DNA of 26,478 bases from an uncultured Selenomonadales bacterium (GTDB lineage Bacteria > Bacillota > Negativicutes > Selenomonadales > Selenomonadaceae): positions 1-26,478 of the forward strand of contig CALFJE010000053.1 of the NCBI GenBank assembly GCA_937877545.1. The letters run 5' to 3'. Shown here piece after piece: positions 6,482-13,714 of the stretch. Below the pieces are notes generated by a model that was given only the letters and a program-made list of their open reading frames with translations, did not search any database and had not been told where the DNA came from. Within the stretch, counting starts at the first letter, position 1. The number at the start of each line of letters is the position of its first letter. The position numbers were made by a program, and so were the translations under genes.

Positions 6482-8379
6482 GTCGTCACCGTTAAAAAGC
6501 CGAAAATCATTTCGTTGAGGCGTTCGAGTATTCGTTGCGAAATTTTCTGCGCCGTCAGCCCGCACAAGTCCAACAGTTGCGTGCGCGTTCCCTGCTCGAT
6601 GAATTTATCCGCTATGCCCAGCCGCAATAACGGCGTCGCAATTCGTTCGTCCGCCAAAAGCTCAGCCACTGCCGCTCCGAAGCCGCCCGTCAAGGTGCCC
6701 TCCTCGCACGTGACCAATAGCCGCGAAGTCCGCGCAGATTCTTTTATCAGCTCCGCGTCGAACGGCTTGACGAACCGCGCATTTATCACGCCGACCGATA
6801 TGTCCTTTTCGCGCAGGAGCCGCGCCGCCTCCGTCGAGGTTTTTACCATTGTGCCCACCGCGCAGATTGTCACGTCGGGCTTTGCGCTTTCCAACACGAC
6901 TTGCGCCTTGCCCCAATCGATTTCCGCCGGCTCCGCCTCGACCTTGACGCCCAATCCCGCGCCTCGCGGATAGCGTATCGCTGCGGGTTTATCTTGCGCG
7001 AACGTCGCGAATATCATTTGCCGCAATTCGTTTTCGTCCTTGGGCGCAAGGATATTCATGTTCGGTATCGTGCGCAAGTACGCCAAATCAAATGCGCCGT
7101 GATGAGTTGCGCCGTCCTCGCCGACCAGCCCCGCTCTGTCCAGACATAACACCACCGGCAAATTTTGTAAGCAGATGTCGTGGAGGATTTGGTCGTAGGC
7201 GCGTTGCATAAACGTTGAGTAAATCGCCACGACGGGACGCAAGCCGCCTGCCGCCATGCCCGCCGCCAACGTTACCGCGTGCTCCTCGGCTATGCCCACG
7301 TCGAAGAATCTGCGCGGAAACTTTTCGGCGAACTTCTTCAAGCCCGTGCCCGACGGCATTGCGGCGGTTATCGCGACGATTTTGTCATTGCGAGCCGCGC
7401 AGTCAATCACCGCTTGCGAAAAAATTTCGGTGTAACTCGGCGGCGCGGGCTTTTTAAAAATTTGCCCTGTCGTTTTATCGAACTTGCCGACGCCGTGAAA
7501 TTTATCGGGCGAAGTCTCGGCGGGCGCGTAGCCCTTGCCCTTTGTGGTGTGCACGTGAATCAGAACGGGCGCGTCAATCACGTCAACCTTGCGGAAAATA
7601 TCGCGCATACTCTTGAGGTCGTGCCCGTCAATCGGACCGAGGTAGGTGAAGCCTAAAGCCTCGAAAATCGCGCCGGGGACTATCGCCGACTTCAAGCCGT
7701 GTCGCACAGATTTGGACGCCAACAAAATTTTTTCGCCGATGTCGCGGAAGGGTATATTCTTAACGAAGTCCTCGAACTCTTTTTTGGCGCGGTGATATTG
7801 CGGCTTGAGGCGCAGTTGCGACAGATATTCCGATAACGCGCCGACGTTTTTATCGATAGACATTTCGTTATCGTTTAGGACGACGAGCAATTTCTTTTTG
7901 AGTTGCCCCGCGTGATTGAGAGCCTCGAAAGCCTCGCCGCCCGTCAACGCGCCGTCGCCGATAACCGCGATAACTCTGCGCGGAATATTTTCAATCTCGG
8001 CGGCAATGAGCAAGCCCAGCGCGGCACTGATTGAGGTGGAGGCGTGACCGACGCCGAAGGAATCAAAAGGCGACTCGGCACGCTTCGGGAAGCCCGTAAT
8101 GCCGCCCAAAGTCCTAAGCGTGTGGAATGTGTCGCGTCGCCCCGTCAAAATTTTGTGTGTGTAAGCTTGATGCCCCACGTCCCAAACGAGCTTATCGCGT
8201 CTGAAATCGAACACGGAATAGAGCGCAAGTGTCAGCTCGACCGTCCCCAAGCTCGGCGCGAGGTGCCCGCCGTTTTTCGCGACCGTCGTCAAGATTAGCT
8301 CGCGAATTTCGCCCGCCAATTCCTCAAGCTCAGCCAAGCTCATCGTTTGAAGTTCTGCGGGCGATCTCAATCTTTTCAA
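6478..8379 (-). CDS. dxs: 1-deoxy-D-xylulose-5-phosphate synthase
   Basis: Thiamine-diphosphate enzyme that condenses pyruvate with glyceraldehyde 3-phosphate, the first step of the MEP isoprenoid pathway. It feeds the nearby ispA product. Signatures include GGHLAPSLGTVELTLALY, GDGALTGGEAFEALNHAG with the ThDP/Mg GDG motif and a following NDN, VGIAEEHAV with the catalytic Glu, and DRAGLVGEDGATHHGAFDL. The start is uncertain. TTG 8379 gives 633 residues beginning near LKRLRSPAEL, the usual DXS N-terminus, but the nearest GGAG (8398-8401) is 18 nt away. A frame open to TTG 8436 would overlap the upstream gene. The first codon could therefore be a rare one between these points. Confidence 0.93.
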   Translation of the reverse strand: MKRLRSPAELQTMSLAELEELAGEIRELILTTVAKNGGHLAPSLGTVELTLALYSVFDFRRDKLVWDVGHQAYTHKILTGRRDTFHTLRTLGGITGFPKRAESPFDSFGVGHASTSISAALGLLIAAEIENIPRRVIAVIGDGALTGGEAFEALNHAGQLKKKLLVVLNDNEMSIDKNVGALSEYLSQLRLKPQYHRAKKEFEDFVKNIPFRDIGEKILLASKSVRHGLKSAIVPGAIFEALGFTYLGPIDGHDLKSMRDIFRKVDVIDAPVLIHVHTTKGKGYAPAETSPDKFHGVGKFDKTTGQIFKKPAPPSYTEIFSQAVIDCAARNDKIVAITAAMPSGTGLKKFAEKFPRRFFDVGIAEEHAVTLAAGMAAGGLRPVVAIYSTFMQRAYDQILHDICLQNLPVVLCLDRAGLVGEDGATHHGAFDLAYLRTIPNMNILAPKDENELRQMIFATFAQDKPAAIRYPRGAGLGVKVEAEPAEIDWGKAQVVLESAKPDVTICAVGTMVKTSTEAARLLREKDISVGVINARFVKPFDAELIKESARTSRLLVTCEEGTLTGGFGAAVAELLADERIATPLLRLGIADKFIEQGTRTQLLDLCGLTAQKISQRILERLNEMIFGFLTVTT

Positions 8380-8401
8380 CAGCCCCGTCGTTAATCGCTC
8401 C

Positions 8402-8890
8402 TTAATAGTTTGCGTCAAATCTCTTGCCGTCGACAATCAAAAGCGCGTTGTAGTATTCGACCTCGACAAGCGAACTCAAAGGAATTGCCGTCCACTGCGG
8501 ATTGGGATTGACGAAATGCATATCCTCCAAGCTCCTGCCGTCCTCGGTGTAGGATTTGCGCGTCATGATGCAGTATTCACGCTTGTCGCCGCTTTTCTTG
8601 AAGTTGACGGTCGCCACGTCGTAGGAAAGGCTTTCAATGTCGGTCGGCATAATGGAGTTGTCGCGATACCAATCAATCAGAGCTTGACGCCCGCGTTCGC
8701 TGTAGACCATGCGGAAGGAGGCATTAAAAACCGCGTCGTCGCCGTTGCGCGTGACAACTTTAACGGACTCGGTGTCGAAGTAAATCAGATTGTCGTTTTC
8801 GTCGAGGTAGATTTGTTCCCAATCCGCCGCCAGAGCCGTCGCCGCGCTCAGCATGACCGCCAGTAACGTCGCCACAAAGATTTTCCTCAT
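8402..8890 (-). CDS. Small secreted protein, possibly surface-adhesin E-like
   Basis: A 162-residue exported protein. The signal peptide runs MRKIF, then a hydrophobic core, with cleavage near ALA-ADWEQ. The mature part begins DWEQIYLDENDNLIYFDTESV and ends VEYYNALLIVDGKRF. That pattern (W...i....yyD..s near the N-terminus) recalls the surface-adhesin protein E / CNP1-like family of small periplasmic proteins, but the match is by eye and weak. Function unknown. The start ATG 8890 has AAAGGAG 8 nt upstream. It is inserted between ispA and dxs, a position usually occupied by housekeeping genes, and sits 70 bp after ispA with no clear promoter. Confidence 0.65.
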   Translation of the reverse strand: MRKIFVATLLAVMLSAATALAADWEQIYLDENDNLIYFDTESVKVVTRNGDDAVFNASFRMVYSERGRQALIDWYRDNSIMPTDIESLSYDVATVNFKKSGDKREYCIMTRKSYTEDGRSLEDMHFVNPNPQWTAIPLSSLVEVEYYNALLIVDGKRFDANY

Positions 8891-8960
8891 TGCAAACACT
8901 CCTTTAATAAAAATTTCAATTGATATTCGGCGCATTCGCGGCAAAATCCTTTATGGCAAA

Positions 8961-9839
8961 TTATTTTTCGCGGGCAGTCAGATATTGAACAAGTTCGCGG
9001 AGGAAGTCCGCTTCCGAATCGAAATTGCTTAAGGCGTCGAGGGCGTCGTCAACGGCGGCTTGAGCAAGTCGTTTCGCTTCGGCGAGGGTGGTCAAGCTTA
9101 CGTAGGTGGCTTTATGCTTTTTTGCGTCGGAGCCGGTCGGCTTGCCGAGGATTTGAGCGTCGCCGGTCACGTCGAGGATGTCGTCGGTTATCTGGAAGGC
9201 AAGCCCGAAAGCTTCGGCGTAGCGCGTGAGGTCGCGGAGCGTGTTATCGTCGGCTTGAGCAAGAATCGCGCCCGAACGACAAGCCGCCTTGAACAGTGCG
9301 CCCGTTTTGCCCGTATGCATGAGCTTTAGCGTTGCCAAATCGATTTGGACGCCCTCGGAGCGCAAATCAACGGCTTGACCGCCAACCATGCCCGCCGCGC
9401 CCGCCGCTGTGCTGATTTCCTTCACGACGCGCAACAAAGTTTCGGGCGGAACGTCGGCTTGACGGAGCACGACTTCAAACGCCAAAGTCAACAGGGCGTC
9501 GCCGGCAAGGATAGCGGTTGCCTCGCCGAAGACTTTATGATTGGTGAGCTTGCCGCGCCGATAATCGTCGTCGTCCATGGCGGGCAAATCGTCATGAATC
9601 AGCGAATAGGTATGAATCAGCTCCAGGGCGTCGGCGACCGTTATGAACTTTTCGCCCGTGCTGCCCGACGCGTCTGCCGCCGCCATTAAAAGTATCGGGC
9701 GCAACCGTTTGCCGCCCGCCATCAAGCTGTACTCCATAGCCCGCATTAAGTTTTCGTCGAGCGACTGCGTGCGCCGCAACTCCTTGAGCAAATCCGCCTC
9801 GACGAGTTGCACGCGCCGTTTCCATAAATCTTTAAACAA
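8961..9839 (-). CDS. ispA: Polyprenyl (farnesyl) diphosphate synthase
   Basis: Condenses isopentenyl diphosphate with allylic diphosphates to make farnesyl (or geranylgeranyl) diphosphate for undecaprenyl and quinone chains. The 292-residue protein has GGKRLRPIL, the first aspartate-rich motif DDLPAMDDDDYRRG, the KTGALF segment and the second motif DDILDVTG. The start is TTG 9839: GGAGG lies 8 nt upstream, and the usual family N-terminus (FKDLWKRRVQLVEADLL) begins there. A longer frame to 9947 has no supporting site. It lies about 100 bp after nusB. The xseA and xseB genes often found between them are absent. Confidence 0.92.
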   Translation of the reverse strand: MFKDLWKRRVQLVEADLLKELRRTQSLDENLMRAMEYSLMAGGKRLRPILLMAAADASGSTGEKFITVADALELIHTYSLIHDDLPAMDDDDYRRGKLTNHKVFGEATAILAGDALLTLAFEVVLRQADVPPETLLRVVKEISTAAGAAGMVGGQAVDLRSEGVQIDLATLKLMHTGKTGALFKAACRSGAILAQADDNTLRDLTRYAEAFGLAFQITDDILDVTGDAQILGKPTGSDAKKHKATYVSLTTLAEAKRLAQAAVDDALDALSNFDSEADFLRELVQYLTAREK

Positions 9840-9943
9840 TGCCGTCACCTCCAAATTTATCGCCGCTATTCGCCGCGCCCGCCGTTTACCCCTGCCGCTT
9901 ACGAAATGCAAAAAAAAATCGGACTCAACGCCCGATTGTGAGT

Positions 9944-10366
9944 TCACTTTGAAATTGCCTCCAGAATGCCGTTTACGAATCGGCTTGAGTCGTCGGTGCC
10001 GTATCGTTTAGCCAGCTCCACCGCCTCGTTTATGGCGATATTCTTTGGCAGAGGCGGCTGAGCGAATTTCATTTCATAGACTGCCAGCCGCAAGATATTT
10101 CTGTCCGCCGCCATGAGCCGCGACATTTGCCAGCCTGCTTTTAAGCGCGACGTGATAATTTCGTCAACCTCGACCAGGTGCGCCCGCGTGCCGCGAACCA
10201 ACTCCTCTATGAACGCCAAATCTTTTTTCAGCGTCAATTTGGGTTGGTCGTCGAACATCGTTTGTATCGCCAAGTCCTCGGAGGCTTCGCGCTCTTCCGC
10301 CTCGAAGTTGAAATCCAGTTGGAATAATGCCTTGAATGCTGCCTCGCGTGCAAGTTTGCGGCTCAT
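9944..10366 (-). CDS. nusB: Transcription antitermination factor NusB
   Basis: All-helical RNA-binding protein that with NusE (S10) assembles antitermination complexes on boxA of rRNA operons. Length 140 is typical. It shows the N-terminal SRKLAREAAFKALFQLDF, the central RNILRLAVYEM and the C-terminal INEAVELAKRYGTDDSSRFVNGIL, all diagnostic. Start ATG 10366 is preceded by GGGAG 6 nt upstream; that site is formed by the heptanucleotide repeat filling the gap to the DUF2273 gene. Confidence 0.95.
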   Translation of the reverse strand: MSRKLAREAAFKALFQLDFNFEAEEREASEDLAIQTMFDDQPKLTLKKDLAFIEELVRGTRAHLVEVDEIITSRLKAGWQMSRLMAADRNILRLAVYEMKFAQPPLPKNIAINEAVELAKRYGTDDSSRFVNGILEAISK

Positions 10367-10368
10367 AA

Positions 10369-10404
10369 CCTACTCCCTAATTCCTAATTCCTACTCCCTA
10401 TCCT
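10369..10404. repeat. Five-unit heptanucleotide tandem repeat
   Basis: Five 7-bp units (CTACTCC, CTAATTC, CTAATTC, CTACTCC, CTATCCT in plus-strand phase from 10370) fill the short gap between the DUF2273 stop and the nusB ATG. Read on the coding strand they supply the nusB Shine-Dalgarno site. The same unit is found at 17053-17087 upstream of the response regulator. It is similar in kind to the short tandemly repeated repetitive (STRR) heptamers of cyanobacteria. Confidence 0.8.
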
Positions 10405-10654
10405 ACCACCGCTGAATTCGCTCCGGTAAAAGTTCGTCCAGCTTGCGGATAATCTTTTCGATCAAATCGTCCTTGCTGTCGAAACGCGAGCCGACAAACA
10501 GCCCGATAACTCCGCACAGCAGGATAAACAGCGTGTTGAAAAAGCCGATAAGCAAAATCGCGCCGCCCGTGATTAAGCCCGCGATAAAGCCGAATTTCCG
10601 CGTGCGATGCCCCTCAAACAAGTCGATAACAAAGTTTTGAATTGCTTCGAGCAT
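10403..10654 (-). CDS. DUF2273 small membrane protein
   Basis: An 83-residue protein with two close hydrophobic stretches (about 21-55: FGFIAGLITGGAILLIGFF, then LFILLCGVIGLFVGS) and an amphipathic, charged tail (IEKIIRKLDELLPE). This is the layout of DUF2273, a family regularly next to asp23/amaP genes and thought to be part of the same membrane-proximal envelope-stress module. Molecular function unknown. It starts at ATG 10654, 11 bp after the preceding Asp23-like gene. Confidence 0.85.
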   Translation of the reverse strand: MLEAIQNFVIDLFEGHRTRKFGFIAGLITGGAILLIGFFNTLFILLCGVIGLFVGSRFDSKDDLIEKIIRKLDELLPERIQRW

Positions 10655-10665
10655 GTTATCACCGC

Positions 10666-11073
10666 CTATCTGACGCGCCGTTTCTTTGTGACGACCTGCG
10701 CGGCAAGCTCTTTGACTTTGACATCAACGGGAACATAAAACTCCACGCGCAGTTGTTCGCGCAATGCGCCGTTGATTGCCTTGTCCGCCGCCTCGCTGAT
10801 TCGCGGTGCCGAATAGCCCTCCAGCAAGCCCGCCGTCATGCGGATTCTTAGCGGATTAGCCTCGTTCAATTTCTCGACCGCTATCGTTGCGTCCTTTATC
10901 CCCGCCACCGAACGGAGGGCGCGTTCGGCTATTTTTTGGACTACGGCAAAATCCACGCGAACAAGCCCGAAGTCGGTTTTCTTCAGCAAAAGTTCTCCGC
11001 TGCTTATGCTCCGAACATTCTTTACCGCCGAGACAGGCACTGAGAAAAATTTTTTGATTATGCTTTTGAACAT
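10666..11073 (-). CDS. Asp23/AmaP-like soluble paralogue
   Basis: A 135-residue protein without a membrane segment. Its body (about 27-125) aligns by eye with the C-terminal domain of the adjacent AmaP. Shared features include GYSAP-(R/K)-(I/V)-SEA, a following helix, then a strand with VPV-(D/E)-VKV. It looks like a duplicated Asp23-fold domain that lost the membrane anchor. It probably contributes to the envelope-stress complex with its neighbours; direct role unknown. The start ATG has GAGG 7 nt upstream. It lies 9 bp after amaP. Confidence 0.75.
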   Translation of the reverse strand: MFKSIIKKFFSVPVSAVKNVRSISSGELLLKKTDFGLVRVDFAVVQKIAERALRSVAGIKDATIAVEKLNEANPLRIRMTAGLLEGYSAPRISEAADKAINGALREQLRVEFYVPVDVKVKELAAQVVTKKRRVR

Positions 11074-11082
11074 GTCGGTACC

Positions 11083-11652
11083 TCAAACGACGCGCTTATC
11101 GCGTTCCACAATGGCATGAGTGACTTCGTCGACCTTGACCTCGACGGGCACCAGCGGCAGTTCCAAAGCCGTCTGTAAGGCGTCATCGACGGCGGCAACT
11201 GTTGCCTCGCTGACTTTCGGAGCCGAATAGCCTTGTCCCAGCGTTATCGTCAAGCGCACTTTTATCGGCATGTCGCCGTTTTGACGGTATACGGACGCAC
11301 TTACTTCACGCACCCCGTTGACCGTTATCGCCGCACGTTCGACTACGCTGACTATCGCCGGAACCGTGACTTTGACCTCGCCCGGCTTGCCGACTTCCAA
11401 ATGAACGTCGCCCGACGCGAGTGAAAGGTCGCGGCTTTTGCTCCTAGAGAACACCGCCGGCAACAGAATCAAGCTTGCCGCCGCCATGCCCGCCAATACT
11501 GCCAAGGTTTCTTCGCGTGCGATTATGAATTTCAGATAGGATTGCCAGACGTTTTCGGGTATGAAGTGCAAGCACACGCCCGCGCACACCGCCACGACTG
11601 CCAGCACTGCCGGGACGTAAAAAAGTAATATAAGGCGTCGAATTATCCCCAT
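11083..11652 (-). CDS. amaP: Alkaline shock response membrane anchor protein AmaP
   Basis: A 189-residue protein with two N-terminal membrane segments (about 5-30 and 48-67) followed by an Asp23-like domain (about 75-180) ending GYSAPKVSEATVAAVDDAL. In staphylococci AmaP tethers Asp23 to the membrane, and loss of the system induces cell-wall stress genes. Start ATG 11652 has GGAGG immediately upstream with short spacing. It follows asp23 by about 40 bp, in the conserved order asp23-amaP-DUF2273. Confidence 0.87.
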   Translation of the reverse strand: MGIIRRLILLFYVPAVLAVVAVCAGVCLHFIPENVWQSYLKFIIAREETLAVLAGMAAASLILLPAVFSRSKSRDLSLASGDVHLEVGKPGEVKVTVPAIVSVVERAAITVNGVREVSASVYRQNGDMPIKVRLTITLGQGYSAPKVSEATVAAVDDALQTALELPLVPVEVKVDEVTHAIVERDKRVV

Positions 11653-11692
11653 AAAACCTCCTCACCACCCGACAAATTTAATCGTGTTGCTT

Positions 11693-12094
11693 TCAATGGA
11701 CGCGCGCATCTTCCTCTTTGGCTTCGTCTTCGGGGAAGCTGACGCCCTGCACATGCACGTTGACTTCGACGACCGACAACCCCGTCATGGTCTCGATAGC
11801 GCGTTTGATATTCTCTTGCGCCGCCAATGCGACATCGGGGATACGTGCGCCGTATTTGACGATAATGAACAAATCGACCGCCGCCTCGCGTTCGCCGACT
11901 TCGACCTTGACGCCCTTGGAGAAGTTTTTGCGTCCGAGCATTTCCGCGATACCGCCGACAACGCCGCCGCTCATGCCCGCTATACCGTCAATCTCCGTAG
12001 CCGCAAGCCCCGCAATTATGCTGACGACCTCATCAGCAATTTTAATCGCGCCGAGTCCCGAATCGCTTTTTACCAAATCTTTTTCTTCCGCCAT
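11693..12094 (-). CDS. Asp23/Gls24 family envelope stress response protein
   Basis: A 133-residue soluble Asp23-family protein. Signatures are GAIKIADEVVSIIAGLAATEIDGIAGMSGG near the N-terminus, then the VDLFIIVKYGARIPDVALAAQENIK core and VEVNVHVQGVSF at the end. It would form the cytoplasmic, membrane-proximal partner of AmaP. The start ATG 12094 was chosen because GAGGAGGG lies 8 nt upstream; six further codons to 12112 lack a site. It is the first gene of the long minus-strand run. A direct repeat CACTTGCCA (12123-12131, 12153-12161) lies upstream. Confidence 0.92.
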   Translation of the reverse strand: MAEEKDLVKSDSGLGAIKIADEVVSIIAGLAATEIDGIAGMSGGVVGGIAEMLGRKNFSKGVKVEVGEREAAVDLFIIVKYGARIPDVALAAQENIKRAIETMTGLSVVEVNVHVQGVSFPEDEAKEEDARVH

Positions 12095-12193
12095 TGGAAT
12101 AACCCTCCTCAATTTCGTGTGACACTTGCCACTTTTGCTGAATTATTCGCCGCACTTGCCAATTCCCCTGCCAATCAAAAAATTTTCTGCAAA

Positions 12194-12222
12194 TTGAATT
12201 GGACTAATCGCCGTGCTACAAT
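12194..12222 (+). promoter_or_regulatory. Predicted sigma-70-type promoter for the glycosyltransferase gene
   Basis: TTGAAT (12194-12199), a 17-bp spacer, then TACAAT (12217-12222). Transcription would begin near 12229, leaving a very short leader that starts at the GAGG ribosome site. It sits in the 146-bp divergent gap with the asp23 operon. I found no equally good minus-strand promoter there. Confidence 0.6.
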
Positions 12223-12240
12223 CGCGCCGAGGTGATTCAA

Positions 12241-13056
12241 TTGTTCGTTTACACATTTTGGGAGCCGCGTGAGCGTATGCCGTTCTACCTGCGGCTGTGT
12301 ATGGAGACGTGGAAGAAATTCCTGCCGCACGCCACGATTATCGTCCTGGATTACAAAAACCTCGGCGAATTCCTCGACGTGCGCGAATTGGGCTTGAACC
12401 TGTTCAGCGACAGGCGATTTGTTTACATGCACGTCACCGACGCTTTGAGGGTTGCGCTCTTGGCTAAGCGCGGCGGAGTGTGGCTCGACCTCGATACCGT
12501 TATCTTGAACCGCGACGCCGAAAAATATTTCCTGCCCGACGCCAAGCATCGCACCGTAATGTTCGGCGACCCCGACGGCAAAGGTTGTTACACCGCCTTT
12601 ATCAATACGCCGCCCGCCGCCTTTTGCATGGGGCTTTGGCGCGAATTCAACCTTGAAAAGCTTTGGAACTTGAACGCCGCCACCGCCGTTGAGTGGGATT
12701 TTTTCAGCAACGCCTTTATCAACGACTATGCCCGCCGTTTTCCCGCCGAAATAAAAATCCTCGACAATCGCCGCGTCATGCCCGAAATTCCTTCGGGTGT
12801 CGTGAGCACCGCCGAGGATTACGTCAATTATTATTTCCTGCAGAATTTTCATTTGGCGGACGTTAAGGCGGAGCTGTTGCTCCTGCACAATTCGTGGACG
12901 CCGCACTTTTTTAAGGAGTTGTCGCAGAAAGACTTCTTCCGCTTGGATTGCACGCTCGTAAACGTTTTGGCGGAGGCGTTGGAAATTAAGTTGCACGCCA
13001 AACGCAATCGGATTCGGCTCGTCAACCGCGAAAGTGCTGTACCCAATAATGCTTAA
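12241..13056 (+). CDS. DXD-motif glycosyltransferase (capsular polysaccharide synthesis type)
   Basis: A 271-residue cytoplasmic GT-A fold transferase. The core DALRVALLAKRGGVWLDLDTVIL contains the DLD nucleotide-sugar/metal motif. It is typical of the GT32-like and Caps_synth families, which act on cell-surface polysaccharides or glycoproteins. Donor and acceptor are unknown. The TTG at 12241 was chosen because GAGG lies 8 nt upstream, and the same GAGGTGATT site occurs before the CAP and ftsW-like genes. GTG 12232 is in frame but has no site. It has its own promoter and is monocistronic. Its 3' end overlaps the convergent CAP gene by 35 bp. Confidence 0.82.
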   Translation: MFVYTFWEPRERMPFYLRLCMETWKKFLPHATIIVLDYKNLGEFLDVRELGLNLFSDRRFVYMHVTDALRVALLAKRGGVWLDLDTVILNRDAEKYFLPDAKHRTVMFGDPDGKGCYTAFINTPPAAFCMGLWREFNLEKLWNLNAATAVEWDFFSNAFINDYARRFPAEIKILDNRRVMPEIPSGVVSTAEDYVNYYFLQNFHLADVKAELLLLHNSWTPHFFKELSQKDFFRLDCTLVNVLAEALEIKLHAKRNRIRLVNRESAVPNNA

Positions 13057-13522
13057 ATTTCGTGTTCGATTGGTAGTAGTAGACGATGCCTATTTCCTTA
13101 AATTGCTTGCTCATGATGTTATCGCGGTGTGATTTTGAATCCATCCAGGCTTGCACGACCTGTTGGGGCGAAGTCTGTCCGCCCGCCAAATTTTCGCCGA
13201 GGACGTGCGCTCCTGCGGTCTGCGGCATTGCCGTGAAACACTTTGAGCCGTTCGGGCGCGTGTGCGAAAACTTCAACGGCAATTCCCGCGCTCTTACCAA
13301 TGCGCTTGCCGCCAAATCGTCCGCGAACTTCAACGGCGACAAGCCCGCTTTTGCCCGTTCCAAATTCACCAGCCGCAACACCTCCGACGGGAATTTTCCG
13401 ACCGTAGCCTTTTGAGTCCACCGCGCAGGTTCCGTTACTCGTTGCGCCGCCGACGAAGCCGACGCCAAACCGAACACGTTGACCAAAAACATTGCCGCAA
13501 TTATTATCGCAAACCGTTTCAT
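13022..13522 (-). CDS. Secreted CAP-domain (SCP/PR1, YkwD-like) protein
   Basis: A 166-residue exported protein with a signal peptide (MKRFAIIIAAMFLVNVFGLASA). The CAP domain spans about 45-166: LRLVNLERAKAGLSPLKF, then FSHTRPNGSKCF, GENLAGGQTSPQQVVQAWMDSKSHRDNIMS and KEIGI..YY. The H...E...H cavity residues are visible in FSHT, GENL and KSHRDN. Bacterial CAP proteins are envelope-associated, with poorly defined lipid- or peptidoglycan-related roles. The start ATG has GAGG 8 nt upstream. It is convergent with, and overlaps by 35 bp, the glycosyltransferase gene. Confidence 0.88.
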   Translation of the reverse strand: MKRFAIIIAAMFLVNVFGLASASSAAQRVTEPARWTQKATVGKFPSEVLRLVNLERAKAGLSPLKFADDLAASALVRARELPLKFSHTRPNGSKCFTAMPQTAGAHVLGENLAGGQTSPQQVVQAWMDSKSHRDNIMSKQFKEIGIVYYYQSNTKFKHYWVQHFRG

Positions 13523-13543
13523 TTCAATCACCTCATTAAAAGT

Positions 13544-13610
13544 TTAATCGACCTTTGTTAATCGACCGTTAAAATCGCGGTGCAAAGTTAAACTTCCGTT
13601 AAAAATCGGG
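13544..13610. repeat. Short direct repeats in the CAP/autotransporter divergent gap
   Basis: TTAATCGACC occurs at 13544-13553 and 13558-13567 (14 bp apart). CCGTTAAAA(A)TCG occurs at about 13566-13577 and 13596-13608. They lie in the 192-bp gap between divergent genes for two exported proteins and could be operator-like. The rest of the gap holds a T-tract (13631-13639) and a TATGAT (13649-13654) that could be a -10 for the autotransporter, but I see no matching -35. Confidence 0.5.
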
Positions 13611-13714
13611 CGGCAAATCCTTGCGCCGGCTTTTTTTTTGCCCGCGTTTATGATAAGCTGTCGAAAAATTTCTTCGGTGGAAGCCGGGAAAAATTCAACA
13701 GGGAGAATCTTTCA

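Noticed and set aside
6482..6565. Longer start for tlyA
   Set aside because: The extra 28 residues lie inside dxs, lack a ribosome site and precede the normal S4-domain start.
10369..10404. CRISPR-like array
   Set aside because: The units are 7 bp, contiguous and without spacers; this is a short tandem repeat.
12175..12996. A 273-codon minus-strand frame opposite the glycosyltransferase
   Set aside because: The plus-strand frame has the DXD motif, a promoter and a ribosome site; the minus frame would also run into the asp23 control region.
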